NCBI GenBank assembly: GCA_964455395.1
Contig: CAYVWB010000004.1
Coordinates: forward strand, 40,005 to 104,004
Direction of reading: 5' to 3'
Source of the DNA: CAYVWB01 sp964455395
GTDB taxonomy: Bacteria; Desulfobacterota; Desulfovibrionia; Desulfovibrionales; Desulfovibrionaceae
DNA length: 64,000 nt
Of the stretch, positions 36,562 to 45,479 are shown piece by piece; the first letter of the stretch is position 1; each line of letters opens with the position of its first letter. The translations under genes and the position numbers were made by a program. The notes under the pieces were generated by a model. The model saw only the letters and a list, made by a program, of their open reading frames with translations, was not told where the DNA came from and did no database searches.

Positions 36562-36627
36562 GGGCGCAGTCTACAGGAATGCGAGGCCGACGTCACCATC
36601 TTTACTTTCCTTTTCACCCCGGAGGCG

Positions 36628-38004
36628 TCAGGGCTGCTCCCAGTGGGGGATGGACATGATCGTCGGGAGGTCGGCGAACTTGGCCACGTCCTCGGGCTTC
36701 TTGAAGGTGTGGTCGAAGTATTCCCGCAGGAATGCCAGGGTGAAACCCGTGATGAGGCCGACCACGAGACCGACGGGGATGACCGCAAACGTCGGGAAGA
36801 CTGGTTTTCCCCCGGCGGAGGGCTGCGCCAGCACCGCCACCTGGAAGAGTTGCGCGGCGTCGGAGCGGGAGTTGATGATGGCCTCTTCGCGACGCTTGGA
36901 GAAGGTGTCGTAGTTTTCGTTGAGCAACTCTATCTCGCGTACGATGCGCTGTTGCTCCACCCCGGTTTCACGCAACTCTACATTGCGGGCGTTGATCTGC
37001 TCCAGTCGCAGCTCCAGGCTTTCGATCTTGTCACGAAGAATTTGCAGTTCGTTGACTTGGTTCTGCGTGAACTCGTACATTTCCGTCTTGAGCGTCTCGT
37101 AAGTTTCTTCGATTTGCTCGTCGATGCGTACGATTTTGTCGGACTCGGAAGCGTAGATCCTCAACAGTCCGCCTCGTTCAAGCACAAGGTCTTGCAGACG
37201 TTCCGCGAGCAGCTGTATGGAAGGGTTCTCCACAAATGAGAAGAACTGCAGATCTTCGTTCTTCAACGATTCTTGAAGGTGCTTCACGTAGAGATCTTTT
37301 TCGATCCAATCGTTGCGCGTCATATCGAGGTTTTGTTCCAACATGGCCTTGATGGCGAGGTTGTTCTCGATTTCTTTCTGCGGATCCGGCGTATTGGACT
37401 GCTGAGAGAGTTCCACCAGCTGGTCTTCATAGTCTCGCAGCTGTTCGCCGAACTTCTCCGTTTGTTCTGTGAAGAAGCCCTTGGCGTCCACGGGGTAGTA
37501 CAGTCCGGAGCGATACGCCATGTACGCGCTCATGATATTTTCAAGTACAGCTAGCGCACGCTTAGAGTTCTTGTCTTGGTACTGGACGTTGATGACGTTG
37601 GACTCCGGCACCACTTCCGTCAGCAAATTCGCCTGCAGTCTGCTCATGGCGTTGGCAAGAGCGTCACCCTGTGCATCACGTGTACTGAAGTACTGGTTGT
37701 TCTCCGCCATGCGCTTCACGGCGCCTTCCACCACGTCCTTGGAGCGTATGATCTCCTGTTCGCTGCGGAGGTCCTGCATGGTGACGTCGAAGACGCGGAA
37801 TTCCGCAGCCTCCAGCGTTTCCGGGCTTTTCTGGATGCGCCGCGCCTTGAGCAGTACAGACCCGTCCGCCGCGTAGGTGGGGGGCCAGAACAGATAGATG
37901 AGGACGGCGACAGCCGTGAAAAGCAGGGTCGTGCCGATGATCACCCCTTTCTGCGCGAAGCATATCTGGGTGAATTCTCTGATGTAGTCTTCGGTTCTCT
38001 GCAT
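36628..38004 (-). CDS. Wzz/GumC-type chain-length determinant protein
   Basis: A 458-residue polysaccharide co-polymerase. Two transmembrane helices frame the protein (about 20-42 and 405-430). Between them is a Wzz domain followed by long coiled coils, Glu- and Gln-rich from about 180 to 370. The helix-2 region is Pro-rich (VFPTFAVIPVG). There is no fused kinase domain; the kinase is encoded separately two genes upstream. ATG 38004 is preferred over the in-frame GTG 38013 because of AGGTGA upstream. It should set polymer length and couple polymerase to the export channel. Confidence 0.9.
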   Translation of the reverse strand: MQRTEDYIREFTQICFAQKGVIIGTTLLFTAVAVLIYLFWPPTYAADGSVLLKARRIQKSPETLEAAEFRVFDVTMQDLRSEQEIIRSKDVVEGAVKRMAENNQYFSTRDAQGDALANAMSRLQANLLTEVVPESNVINVQYQDKNSKRALAVLENIMSAYMAYRSGLYYPVDAKGFFTEQTEKFGEQLRDYEDQLVELSQQSNTPDPQKEIENNLAIKAMLEQNLDMTRNDWIEKDLYVKHLQESLKNEDLQFFSFVENPSIQLLAERLQDLVLERGGLLRIYASESDKIVRIDEQIEETYETLKTEMYEFTQNQVNELQILRDKIESLELRLEQINARNVELRETGVEQQRIVREIELLNENYDTFSKRREEAIINSRSDAAQLFQVAVLAQPSAGGKPVFPTFAVIPVGLVVGLITGFTLAFLREYFDHTFKKPEDVAKFADLPTIMSIPHWEQP

Positions 38005-38132
38005 GGCTTTCACCTACGTTGTGGTTCCCGCGTGCGTTGCAGTCGCGGCGTGGCGGGAGGAGCCGGGGAGGGGACAGCGTCCTGCTCCCCGGCGCGGGTT
38101 CACGTGCGTGCGTACATGAGGGACGGCCGCCG

Positions 38133-39404
38133 TCAGGGCGTCGTCGCCGTCTCCGTGGTGGTGTTGAAGGTCGGCGTTTCGGTTTCGGGGAAGCCTCTGA
38201 AGTCTTCTTCGTCGTCGTAGTTGGGCGACTTGCCGGGGATGTTGTCGATGAGGGGGTCGTCGAAAAGATCCGCGCCAAGGCCGATGTTCCAGCCGTTGAA
38301 GAGGAAGATGTCCGCCACTTCCCGCATGATGAGCGACCACTCGTAGGTGGTGCGGTAGGGCACGAAGACGATGTCGTCCGGCCGCAGCCAGAAGAACTGG
38401 CCGTCTGCGGAGAGGGTGCTGGTCAGGTTGTGGCGCGTGGCCATGATGAACTTCTCGGGCACTTCTTCGTCTGCTCGCACGGGCTCGGCGGCGTCCATCA
38501 TGTCGTCTTCGCCGCAGCACAGCACGATCTTCTTCGGCGGCTCGGGCAATTCTTTCATGCGTTTGCCGGGCTCGGGACGCCGGAAGAGCATCACCCGACT
38601 GGGGTCGGCGGAGGTCTCGTAGCTGCCAGCGAGGGTGACGGCTTGCGCCACGGTGATGGGCTTGCGCATGGCCACTGCGCCAGGCGCGCGCACGGCGCCC
38701 AGCACGTAGACGAGCGAGCCGGAGTCTTCCTGCAAAAAGAGGTTCACGTGCAGGCCGGGCAGGAAGTTGTTGTACATCTCGTCCACTTCCTGCAGCACTT
38801 CAGGCATGGTGCGGTGCGCTACGAAGACGTCCCCGATGAGCGGGAAGGTGACCACGCCGTCCGGACGCACCGTGACGAGACGCGACAAACCCCGCGGCGC
38901 GGTGTGCAGGTCCGCTTTCAATTCGCGGATGTGCGAACTGTACTGCGGCACGGTGATATAGATGTTGGGGTCGCGGAGGATGCCCTGATAACGCTGGCGC
39001 ACCTCTTCGGTCACGTCGGTGACGCGACGTCCGGCCACCATCACTTGCCCTATGTACGGCAGGGCGATGGTGCCGTCCGGCGTGACGTTCTGCTGCTCGT
39101 TGAGTTCCGGCAGATCCACGTATTTCACATGGACCAAATCATCCACGGAGATGGTGAACTTGTCCTTCAGTTCCCAGGTGCGGATCTGAAAGAGTACGTC
39201 CAGCACGTCCCCGGGCTTGAGTCGATACTCACGAAAGAGGAAGTCCGCAGCAGGATACTTGTCCCGATCCGCTTCGAACGTTGTGGTCTCCATCTTGACT
39301 TCCTGATGCTCCGGAAGGGTGCGGCTGCAGCCGAACGCCAGGAGCAACGCCAGAAGCGACGCCGCCAGACACGGAAGCGATAGGTAATGTCTGCGATTGG
39401 CCAT
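38133..39404 (-). CDS. polysaccharide export lipoprotein (Wza family)
   Basis: A 423-residue outer-membrane lipoprotein with signal and lipobox AFGC at about residues 23-26. The polysaccharide export domain begins at YRLKPGDVLDV; two repeats of the SLBB type are suggested by VTPDGTIALPYIGQV and VRPDGVVTFPLIGDV, and VYVLGAVRAPGAV marks a third. The C-terminal 60 residues are acidic and Thr-rich and have no Wza amphipathic helix that I can recognise. It sits between the kinase and Wzz genes in one operon. Confidence 0.9.
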   Translation of the reverse strand: MANRRHYLSLPCLAASLLALLLAFGCSRTLPEHQEVKMETTTFEADRDKYPAADFLFREYRLKPGDVLDVLFQIRTWELKDKFTISVDDLVHVKYVDLPELNEQQNVTPDGTIALPYIGQVMVAGRRVTDVTEEVRQRYQGILRDPNIYITVPQYSSHIRELKADLHTAPRGLSRLVTVRPDGVVTFPLIGDVFVAHRTMPEVLQEVDEMYNNFLPGLHVNLFLQEDSGSLVYVLGAVRAPGAVAMRKPITVAQAVTLAGSYETSADPSRVMLFRRPEPGKRMKELPEPPKKIVLCCGEDDMMDAAEPVRADEEVPEKFIMATRHNLTSTLSADGQFFWLRPDDIVFVPYRTTYEWSLIMREVADIFLFNGWNIGLGADLFDDPLIDNIPGKSPNYDDEEDFRGFPETETPTFNTTTETATTP

Positions 39405-39431
39405 GAAACTTCCCGCTGCGCAAAAGGTGAA

Positions 39432-40103
39432 CTAGACTTTCCCGTACAAGACCTTGGGAATGTAATAGCGACGCTTGTTCAAGATGACGCCGATGACGTT
39501 GCCGTTGACCATGCGCAACTTCTCGATAGCCATCTGCGCGACTTCCCACTTCGTCTTCTCGCACTCGATCACCATGATGACGCCGTCGAACTGATTGGCG
39601 ATGAGCGCTGCTTCCGAGGAACCCATGATGGCGTGCCCGTCGAAGATGATGTAGTCGAAGCTCTGCTTCAACAGATCGAGCTTTTCACGCACCACGCCCG
39701 AACGCGCGAGCAAACCGCTGTCTGCTGCGGGAGCGCCGAAAGTCATCAGCGCCATGTTGCGGTACTCCGTGCCGTGCACGAGATCAGCGATCTCCACGTC
39801 GGAGTCGAGCATCTCCGTCAACCCCGGCGTCGCGGAGACGCTGAAAAGATTGTGCAACTGCGGCGCCGCCTGGTTGCCGTCCACCAGCAGCACACTGGTG
39901 TTGCCGCTCATGGTCAACCCGTAAGCCAGACTCACGGCGGCGGTGGTCTTGCCTTCGCCGTTGAAGCAGCTCGTCACGAAGATACTCTTCACACCACGGC
40001 CTGCACTCAGGATGTTCCCTTGCGCCAGGGACATCTCCTTCATGTTCTTGACCAGATGCGACTTGAGCTTCTCCGGCAGTCGTCCTGTGTCGTTGGGCGT
40101 CAT
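39432..40103 (-). CDS. CpsD/Wzc-type ATPase (BY-kinase-like)
   Basis: A 223-residue P-loop ATPase. Walker A is NGEGKTT with Lys52, Walker A' is VLLVDGN and Walker B is YIIFDGHA. This is the bacterial tyrosine kinase domain that partners a separate Wzz-type activator. The C-terminal Tyr cluster is short (RRYYIPKVLYG with three Tyr), so autophosphorylation may be limited or the protein may act mainly as an ATPase switch. GAGGAAG precedes the ATG. First gene of the minus-strand export operon. Confidence 0.87.
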   Translation of the reverse strand: MTPNDTGRLPEKLKSHLVKNMKEMSLAQGNILSAGRGVKSIFVTSCFNGEGKTTAAVSLAYGLTMSGNTSVLLVDGNQAAPQLHNLFSVSATPGLTEMLDSDVEIADLVHGTEYRNMALMTFGAPAADSGLLARSGVVREKLDLLKQSFDYIIFDGHAIMGSSEAALIANQFDGVIMVIECEKTKWEVAQMAIEKLRMVNGNVIGVILNKRRYYIPKVLYGKV

Positions 40104-40462
40104 GACTTCCTCGCTTGGCTCCCTTCATCGCGAAAACGACGCTGGCGGAGCCTGTTCCTCGTGCAACGCGTCTCCAGAACACCACGGGCGCGCACCCCTT
40201 TCCTCGACCACTCGTGGCGACGCAAACGCCGCCGCCCGCAACCTCCGTGCGCACCATGTCACGTCACTGTTACTGCAAGATTTCACTGCATGGTGTACAC
40301 GCTTTTTGACGCAAAACAGCAACTGTGTCAAGCGTTACAGAAAAAAATAAAGTCCTCTCGCATATATTTCTTTCCTAACTTTGTTTAGACTTACCCTAAA
40401 ACACGCCATCGAGACGCTCCTTTACTCTCTCAGAATATTGAAGCACTCCCACATCTCACGCA

Positions 40463-40491
40463 ATGACGCAACACAACAGAGTCGCTATAAT
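40463..40491 (+). promoter_or_regulatory. candidate promoter reading toward the OmpA-like gene
   Basis: ATGACG and a perfect TATAAT are 17 bp apart. The start codon is about 430 bp downstream, implying a long leader if this promoter is used. Confidence 0.35.
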
Positions 40492-40733
40492 CTATAGAAA
40501 GTCTAGATTTACTCGAAACACCATTGTTGCAGTCGAACCATGCAACGCCAAGCACCTCACCTCCCGAATACCACCCCACATGCGTCGCTGATACAGTCTC
40601 CACCTCGCCCCCACTGCAAGGGCGAACGCGACGTCGATCACGACTGACGCATTCCCACACAGCAAGACGCGCAACGCCGCTGAAGCTGTGGCGCGACGCC
40701 ACGAGCCCACATCAGAATCAGTGATATTATCCT

Positions 40734-40748
40734 TGCAATTTCATTGCA
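40734..40748. promoter_or_regulatory. perfect palindrome, possible operator
   Basis: TGCAAT-TTC-ATTGCA is an exact 6-bp inverted repeat with a 3-bp centre in the divergent region, about 170 bp before the OmpA start. It has the size of a dimeric regulator site. No regulator is encoded next to it. Confidence 0.3.
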
Positions 40749-40918
40749 TTCCGGTGTAAGGACGGTGGAAGCGTTCGATTGCATGCAGCGCCGGGCCCTG
40801 TGGCGGCCACGCGCTTTTCCATGACGCGGCCGCATTACAGGACGCTTCCCTGCGACGCTGCTCCAAGACACCGTCCAACGCGCTCCATCCCCTGTGCGTG
40901 TTACGGGAGACGTCCCCC

Positions 40919-42916
40919 ATGGTCAGATACATCTTTCTCGGACTGGCGTTCCTCTGCTTCTGCGCCGCAGGCTTGTTGCTGTTGTTCGGCGAGCGCACAC
41001 AAGACAAGAGCGCTGATCCACAGTCCGGCCCCAACGCCACGCAGTCCGTCCAAACGGCGCACACGTCGCCCTCGCCGTCGCCCGACCACGCGGACCGGCC
41101 GCACACGCTCGATGCCCCCCCTGCAGACGCCGCCCCACAAGCCTCACCGGCGCCCGAGCCGACAACCAACCCGAAAGACGCTCCCCGAATTGCCGAGGCG
41201 CCCTCCCCCGAAACCGCGTCCCGGACTTCCGAGCCCCGCGCTGCGCGCCCCCTGTTGCCCATCCACGAAGCCACAGGCGACGCCGCGGCTTCGTCCTTGC
41301 CGGACAACGCCTCACGGCCTTCCCCGTCGCCCGCAACGCCTGAGCCCGCCCAATCCGTCACTGCCGAGGGACCGAACCTCTATCCCGTCTCTGCGCCGGA
41401 GGAGCCGTTGCTCGCTCGCTTCGAAGGGCAGGACGCGCAGTTCGGCGAGGTAGACGTCTTCGAACTCTCCGCCACCCTGCGCCAGTACGCGGACAAACGC
41501 GCCATGTACGAAGAGCAAGTCCGGGCCATGGACGAACGCATCGCAGCCATGCGCCGCGACGTCGCCGACGCGGAAGCCGTGCGCAACGATCTGGAGCGCG
41601 CTCAAGCCAGCGCCAAGGAGGCCCGCTACGCCCTGCGCGCCATCCAGGAAGAGCTGGACAAGAGCGCCAACGCCACGAAGCAGCTCACCACCACGCGCGA
41701 AGAGCTCCTGCAGGAACGCGAAAAAGCAGCAGCCGCAGTGCGCACCCGTGAAGAAGCCGCCAGCGAACTCTCCGCAATGACGGACAAAGCGGCTGAAGCC
41801 GCCGCCACAGTGGAACGCCTCGAAGCCAGGGAAGCCGAACTGGAATCCACCCGCGACGCCCTCACCGAAAAGCTCGAAGCGCTCAAGAAGGAAGCCGCCG
41901 CCTTCACCCGGACGCAGGACGAGTCCGACCGCTTGCTGGAGTCCATGAGCGGATTGGACGCCGGTGAAACGCAGCAGGCGCTTCTGGAGAACCTGCGCCA
42001 AGCCCGGGACGCCGCCCGGCGCGCCCTCGAAGACAACATGGACCGCACCGTGACGCTGGAGGAAGAGCTTGCGCAGACAACGGAGGCGCTGGAAACCGCT
42101 CGCAAGGAACGCGACGACGCCACCGCCACGCGGCAGGAAGCCATCGCCGCCCAAAGCGAAGCGCAGGCCCGCCTGGAGACCCTGGACGGCGTTGAAACCT
42201 CCCTCGTCGAACTGAACGAAAAGCTGGAGACCGTGGCGCAGCAGTTGACAGCTGCGGAAGCCGAAACCGCAGAGCTCCGGACCAGACGTGACGCCCTGCT
42301 CGAGGAAGCCCGGGCTGCGGAAACCCGAGCCGAACCCCTGGCCACCGTGGCTGCGGACATCGCCCGCATCGCGGAAGACGCCGCGCGCATGGAGAAGGAC
42401 AAAGCGCTCTACCAAGCCAAGCTCGACAGCTTCGAAGCGATCATCGCTCGACTGCAGAACGCCCTGAAACGAGCGCAACAAGCCGGCTTCGTGGTGGACG
42501 CCTCCCTGATGGAGCCCAAGGAAGAGCCCAAGGAGCCCACCCTGCTGCTCTCCCTGGGCGATGGCTCCTTCGCCTCCGGACAGGAAGAGCTTTCGGACGC
42601 TTCCAAGGAGCAGATGCAACAGATCGCGTTCCTCATCAAGAGCAGCCCGGGGTTCACCGTGAGCGTGGAAGGCCACACGGACAACCAGCCCATTGGCCCC
42701 ACGTTCAAGGACAAGTTCAGCGACAACCTGGACCTCTCCCTCTGGCGCGCGCGGACGGTGGCGGCGGAGCTCATCGACCTGGGCGTGGCGCGCGAACGCG
42801 TCTCCGTCACGGGCTTCGGCGACACACGTCCCCTCGCTTCCAACGACTCTCCCCAAGGCCGCGCCAAGAACAGGCGGGTGGAGATCTGGCTCAATCCGGC
42901 GGAGCAGAGCTCCTGA
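40919..42916 (+). CDS. membrane-anchored coiled-coil protein with OmpA domain
   Basis: A 665-residue protein. ATG 40919 follows GGGAGA at 8 bases. One N-terminal transmembrane helix (about 3-24) is followed by a Pro/Ala-rich low-complexity segment to about residue 150, then about 390 residues of Glu/Ala/Arg-rich coiled coil, and finally an OmpA/MotB peptidoglycan-binding domain with VEGHTDN, SLWRARTVAAEL and GRAKNRRVEI. The layout is that of an inner-membrane strut that reaches the cell wall. It is paired with the GspA-like ATPase gene 56 bp downstream. Confidence 0.85.
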   Translation: MVRYIFLGLAFLCFCAAGLLLLFGERTQDKSADPQSGPNATQSVQTAHTSPSPSPDHADRPHTLDAPPADAAPQASPAPEPTTNPKDAPRIAEAPSPETASRTSEPRAARPLLPIHEATGDAAASSLPDNASRPSPSPATPEPAQSVTAEGPNLYPVSAPEEPLLARFEGQDAQFGEVDVFELSATLRQYADKRAMYEEQVRAMDERIAAMRRDVADAEAVRNDLERAQASAKEARYALRAIQEELDKSANATKQLTTTREELLQEREKAAAAVRTREEAASELSAMTDKAAEAAATVERLEAREAELESTRDALTEKLEALKKEAAAFTRTQDESDRLLESMSGLDAGETQQALLENLRQARDAARRALEDNMDRTVTLEEELAQTTEALETARKERDDATATRQEAIAAQSEAQARLETLDGVETSLVELNEKLETVAQQLTAAEAETAELRTRRDALLEEARAAETRAEPLATVAADIARIAEDAARMEKDKALYQAKLDSFEAIIARLQNALKRAQQAGFVVDASLMEPKEEPKEPTLLLSLGDGSFASGQEELSDASKEQMQQIAFLIKSSPGFTVSVEGHTDNQPIGPTFKDKFSDNLDLSLWRARTVAAELIDLGVARERVSVTGFGDTRPLASNDSPQGRAKNRRVEIWLNPAEQSS

Positions 42917-42972
42917 GGCGTCGCTCACGCCGGCTCGCCGCCAGTCGAAGCCCTCAGCAGAGGTAATTCCCC

Positions 42973-44268
42973 ATGTATGTCGAACACTTCGGGCTCCAAA
43001 GCCTGCCCTTCGAAAACTCCCCGGACCCGGAGTTCTTCTTCGATCAAGGCAACCACAGCAAAGTCCTGAACCTGATGACGGATTTCGTTGCTGCGGGCCG
43101 TGGCCTCATGGTGGTTTCCGGTCCCATCGGCGCCGGCAAGACCACGCTCAGTCAGGTCCTGGTGCGGCAACTGCCAGCCAACACCCATCTCGTCTGGCTG
43201 GTGGAGCCCCCCGTCTCCGCCAAGGACCTCGTCATGTTCCTCGCGCAAGAGCTCCGGGTGGACTACGAAAACGAGACGCGCATCTTCATCATCCGCGACC
43301 TCGTCAACAAGCTCATCCAACTCAAGGAACGCAACGACCGCATCCTGCTCATCGTGGATGAAGCCCACCGCATGGGCCCCGAAGTTCTGGAAGGGGTGCG
43401 CATCCTGAACAACTTCGAACGCGGCGCCGTGAAACTGCTGCAGATCATCCTCATCGGACAGGAAGAGCTCCTCGACGACCTGGAACGCCCAGAGATGCGG
43501 CCCCTGAAGCAACGCGTGGCCAACATCATCAACCTCGGCCACATGACGCCCGAGCGCTGCCGCGAGTACGTCACCCATCGTCTGCAGACCGCTGGCGGCG
43601 ACGGCTCCATCTTCACCGAGCTGGCCCTGGACATGGTGGCTCACGCTACAGGGGGCCTGCCCCGCGTCACCAACACCCTCTGCAACAACGCCATGCGATC
43701 CGCCTATCAGCACGGCCGCACGGAAGTCGGCTATCAGGACGTGCACCGCGCCGCAGAGGAAATGGGCATGGGCCGCCAGACCCTGCAGTTCCTCATCAAC
43801 AACGCGCCGAACCAGACCATGCTCTCTCTGGAGGTGCAGGACCTGGAAAGCTGGGCCGCCCAGGTGCGCGCGGAAGTGGAAGCGGAACGCAAGGAACGCG
43901 GCGAAGCCCCTCCCGAGGAAGTGGTCCCCGAAGACGCCGAGATTCGTCCCACCACCATGGAATCCTTCGACGTGGACGAAGCCGTCCCGCATGACGCCGC
44001 GCCCGACAAGCCCGCTCCGGAAGCCGAGCCCATCCACGAAGCCGCCGGCGCAGTCGACGAGCACCGCGCCTTGCGCCAGGAGTTCGGGCCGGGCAAACAC
44101 GCAAGCGTCGTCTACGAGGAGCCGCCCTCGGGCTTCGCCCACTACGCCAAGGCCTGGGCCGTGCCGGCCGCTGTTTTCCTCCTCTCTCTGGCGGCCCTCG
44201 GCGCCAGCGTGTACTTTTACGGCGGCGCCATCGACCTCGACGCGCTGCTCGCCAAGCTGCCTTTCTGA
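42973..44268 (+). CDS. GspA/ExeA-like AAA ATPase with C-terminal transmembrane helix
   Basis: A 431-residue protein. Residues 1-265 are an ExeA-type ATPase: FGLQSLPFENSPDPEFFF at the start, Walker A SGPIGAGKTT with Lys56, Walker B LLIVDEAHRMGPEVLEG, and GGLPRVTNTLC in the lid domain. An acidic linker (about 290-390) leads to one transmembrane helix at about 395-418 and a very short periplasmic end. GspA normally has a periplasmic peptidoglycan-binding domain, which is missing here; the adjacent OmpA protein could supply it. Similar ATPases accompany exopolysaccharide/exosortase loci. AGAGGT precedes the ATG. Confidence 0.88.
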   Translation: MYVEHFGLQSLPFENSPDPEFFFDQGNHSKVLNLMTDFVAAGRGLMVVSGPIGAGKTTLSQVLVRQLPANTHLVWLVEPPVSAKDLVMFLAQELRVDYENETRIFIIRDLVNKLIQLKERNDRILLIVDEAHRMGPEVLEGVRILNNFERGAVKLLQIILIGQEELLDDLERPEMRPLKQRVANIINLGHMTPERCREYVTHRLQTAGGDGSIFTELALDMVAHATGGLPRVTNTLCNNAMRSAYQHGRTEVGYQDVHRAAEEMGMGRQTLQFLINNAPNQTMLSLEVQDLESWAAQVRAEVEAERKERGEAPPEEVVPEDAEIRPTTMESFDVDEAVPHDAAPDKPAPEAEPIHEAAGAVDEHRALRQEFGPGKHASVVYEEPPSGFAHYAKAWAVPAAVFLLSLAALGASVYFYGGAIDLDALLAKLPF

Positions 44269-44413
44269 CGCCCGGCGGCGAAGACGTCGCGGCCTTGGGG
44301 TTCAGCGCTCCGTCCTGCCGTGGGCTGACGTGTCGCGCTGCTCTCGACGAAGGCCCCCCTGCCGCGACCACGCAAAGCTGCAGCGCGAGCGCCACCGCCA
44401 CGGGAATCGATCA

Positions 44414-44451
44414 CAAAAAAACGCCGACGCGGATGGAGCCACGTCGGCGTT
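44414..44451 (-). terminator. intrinsic terminator of the MORN-like gene
   Basis: On the minus strand a 10-bp GC-rich stem (arms 44442-44451 and 44420-44429, 12-base loop) is followed directly by seven T. It lies about 30 bp after the stop of the MORN-like gene. Confidence 0.85.
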
Positions 44452-44480
44452 GCGCCTCATGAAGGAAGGCGTTGCGTGTC

Positions 44481-44897
44481 TTATCGACCCACGGTCCCGC
44501 CGAAGTGGTAGGGTCCCGGCTTGTTGGCGCGGTTGTAGACCATGCCGCCGATGCGCGCGTCGTAGGAGTGTTCGTATTTGCGCTGTGCTTGTTCCCCGCC
44601 GCGGAAGGTCTGCGACAGGCGTTTGCCGTTCTTCCAGATTTCGTCGTAGCGGTTGCCCTCGGCAGTAATGCGCAACCCGTAGCCGTCCCGGCGTCCTTTC
44701 TTGAAGTGGCCGATGTACACGGTGCCGCCATCCATGTAGACCTTGCCGCGGCCGTTCATGCAGTTGCCTTCCACACACCGACCGTCCAGGTCCTTGTGTG
44801 CGCGCTTTGCCTGCGCTTGCTGGGGCATGGCGAAGACGATGCAGAGCGCGAGGGCGAACCCCAGACAACAGATGAAGCGTGTGGTGGGCGTAGGCAT
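44481..44897 (-). CDS. small secreted MORN-like protein
   Basis: A 138-residue protein with a Sec signal peptide (first 30 residues, ending AQAK). The middle contains one or two MORN-type units, Gly-x-Gly-x-x-Tyr-x-x-Gly (GRGKVYMDGGTVYIGHF then GRRDGYG). Two Cys close to the mature N-terminus (GRCVEGNC) may form a disulfide. GGAG stands 10 bases before ATG 44897; the upstream open frame is spurious. It is monocistronic with its own terminator. The function is unknown. Confidence 0.8.
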   Translation of the reverse strand: MPTPTTRFICCLGFALALCIVFAMPQQAQAKRAHKDLDGRCVEGNCMNGRGKVYMDGGTVYIGHFKKGRRDGYGLRITAEGNRYDEIWKNGKRLSQTFRGGEQAQRKYEHSYDARIGGMVYNRANKPGPYHFGGTVGR

Positions 44898-45088
44898 TTG
44901 CAGGGGTCTCCTTTGTCGGATCGACGGGACGCGCCGTCCGGATGGCTCTCGTTTCCGCACTGTCAGCGCGACGCCATGGAACGACGTCCGCCGCCGGGGT
45001 GGGTCATCACGGTGCGTCCTGGGATGGGGTGAAGCGCCCGCCGCCGTGCGTCGGCGTCCCGGACGCGCAGCGGCCTTGAGCCCGGTTG

Positions 45089-45156
45089 CCATGGTTGCGT
45101 GATTGCCGTGGTTGCGTGATTGCCATGGTTGCGTGATTGCCATGGTTGCGTGATTG
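45089..45156 (+). repeat. 17-bp tandem repeat, four copies
   Basis: Four contiguous 17-bp units, consensus CCATGGTTGCGTGATTG; the second unit has one A-to-G change. A further partial unit (CGTGATTG) follows. Non-coding. It looks like a slippage-prone minisatellite. Confidence 0.93.
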
Positions 45157-45338
45157 CGTGATTGCGAATTGCACAAGGCGCATTCCGGGGGAGGCCGCGT
45201 CCTTTGATACCATACGAGCGGCGTCGAGGCAACGGTCTCGGGCGTGGCGCACGTCCAGCCGTGTGGACGCAAGCGGTTGCGACGGCGGCTCCAGGATTAC
45301 AAATTCGTAAGACATGTCCTGGAGTTTCCTGAACAATA

Positions 45339-45366
45339 TTGACATGCGTCCGGAATCCCTTAGATT
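45339..45366 (+). promoter_or_regulatory. candidate promoter of htpX
   Basis: A perfect TTGACA and TAGATT are 16 bp apart, about 115 bp before the htpX start. It looks like a housekeeping promoter, with no clear sigma-32 signature. Confidence 0.45.
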
Positions 45367-45479
45367 ATCACCAATAGTCGCGCCGGCTTGGCGACGCCCC
45401 CCCAAGGCTGTCCCAGGCGTGGCGCGCATCCATCCACACTCATTCATTCACAGCCATCCATCCACGAGGACACGTCGAT

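Larger units (their letters stand above)
32460..36600. other. low-GC island inside the polysaccharide cluster
   Basis: By eye the base composition drops from the window's roughly two-thirds GC to well below 50 percent in many lines; for example 33301-33360 is 22 GC of 60. The island covers the 3' part of the flippase gene, two GT2 genes and the sugar transferase gene. Composition recovers at the Wzz gene. This is typical of exchanged surface-polysaccharide genes. Boundaries are approximate. Confidence 0.7.
40104..40918. other. 815-bp divergent control region between export operon and OmpA gene
   Basis: No believable gene. The middle (about 40310-40520) is AT-rich against a GC-rich genome and should hold promoters for both directions. 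A promoter candidate and a perfect palindrome are listed separately. Confidence 0.6.
44898..45479. other. intergenic region between MORN-like gene and htpX
   Basis: 582 bp of divergent non-coding sequence. It contains the 17-bp tandem repeat and an htpX promoter candidate, listed separately. No small gene with a ribosome binding site was found. Confidence 0.55.

Noticed and set aside
40306..40331. TTGAC/GTCAA inverted repeat, or minus-strand -35 box, in the divergent region
   Set aside because: Arms are only 5 bp with 16 bp between, and no -10 hexamer follows the TTGACA on the minus strand.
45089..45156. 17-bp repeats as a CRISPR array
   Set aside because: Units are directly contiguous with no spacers and no cas genes lie nearby.
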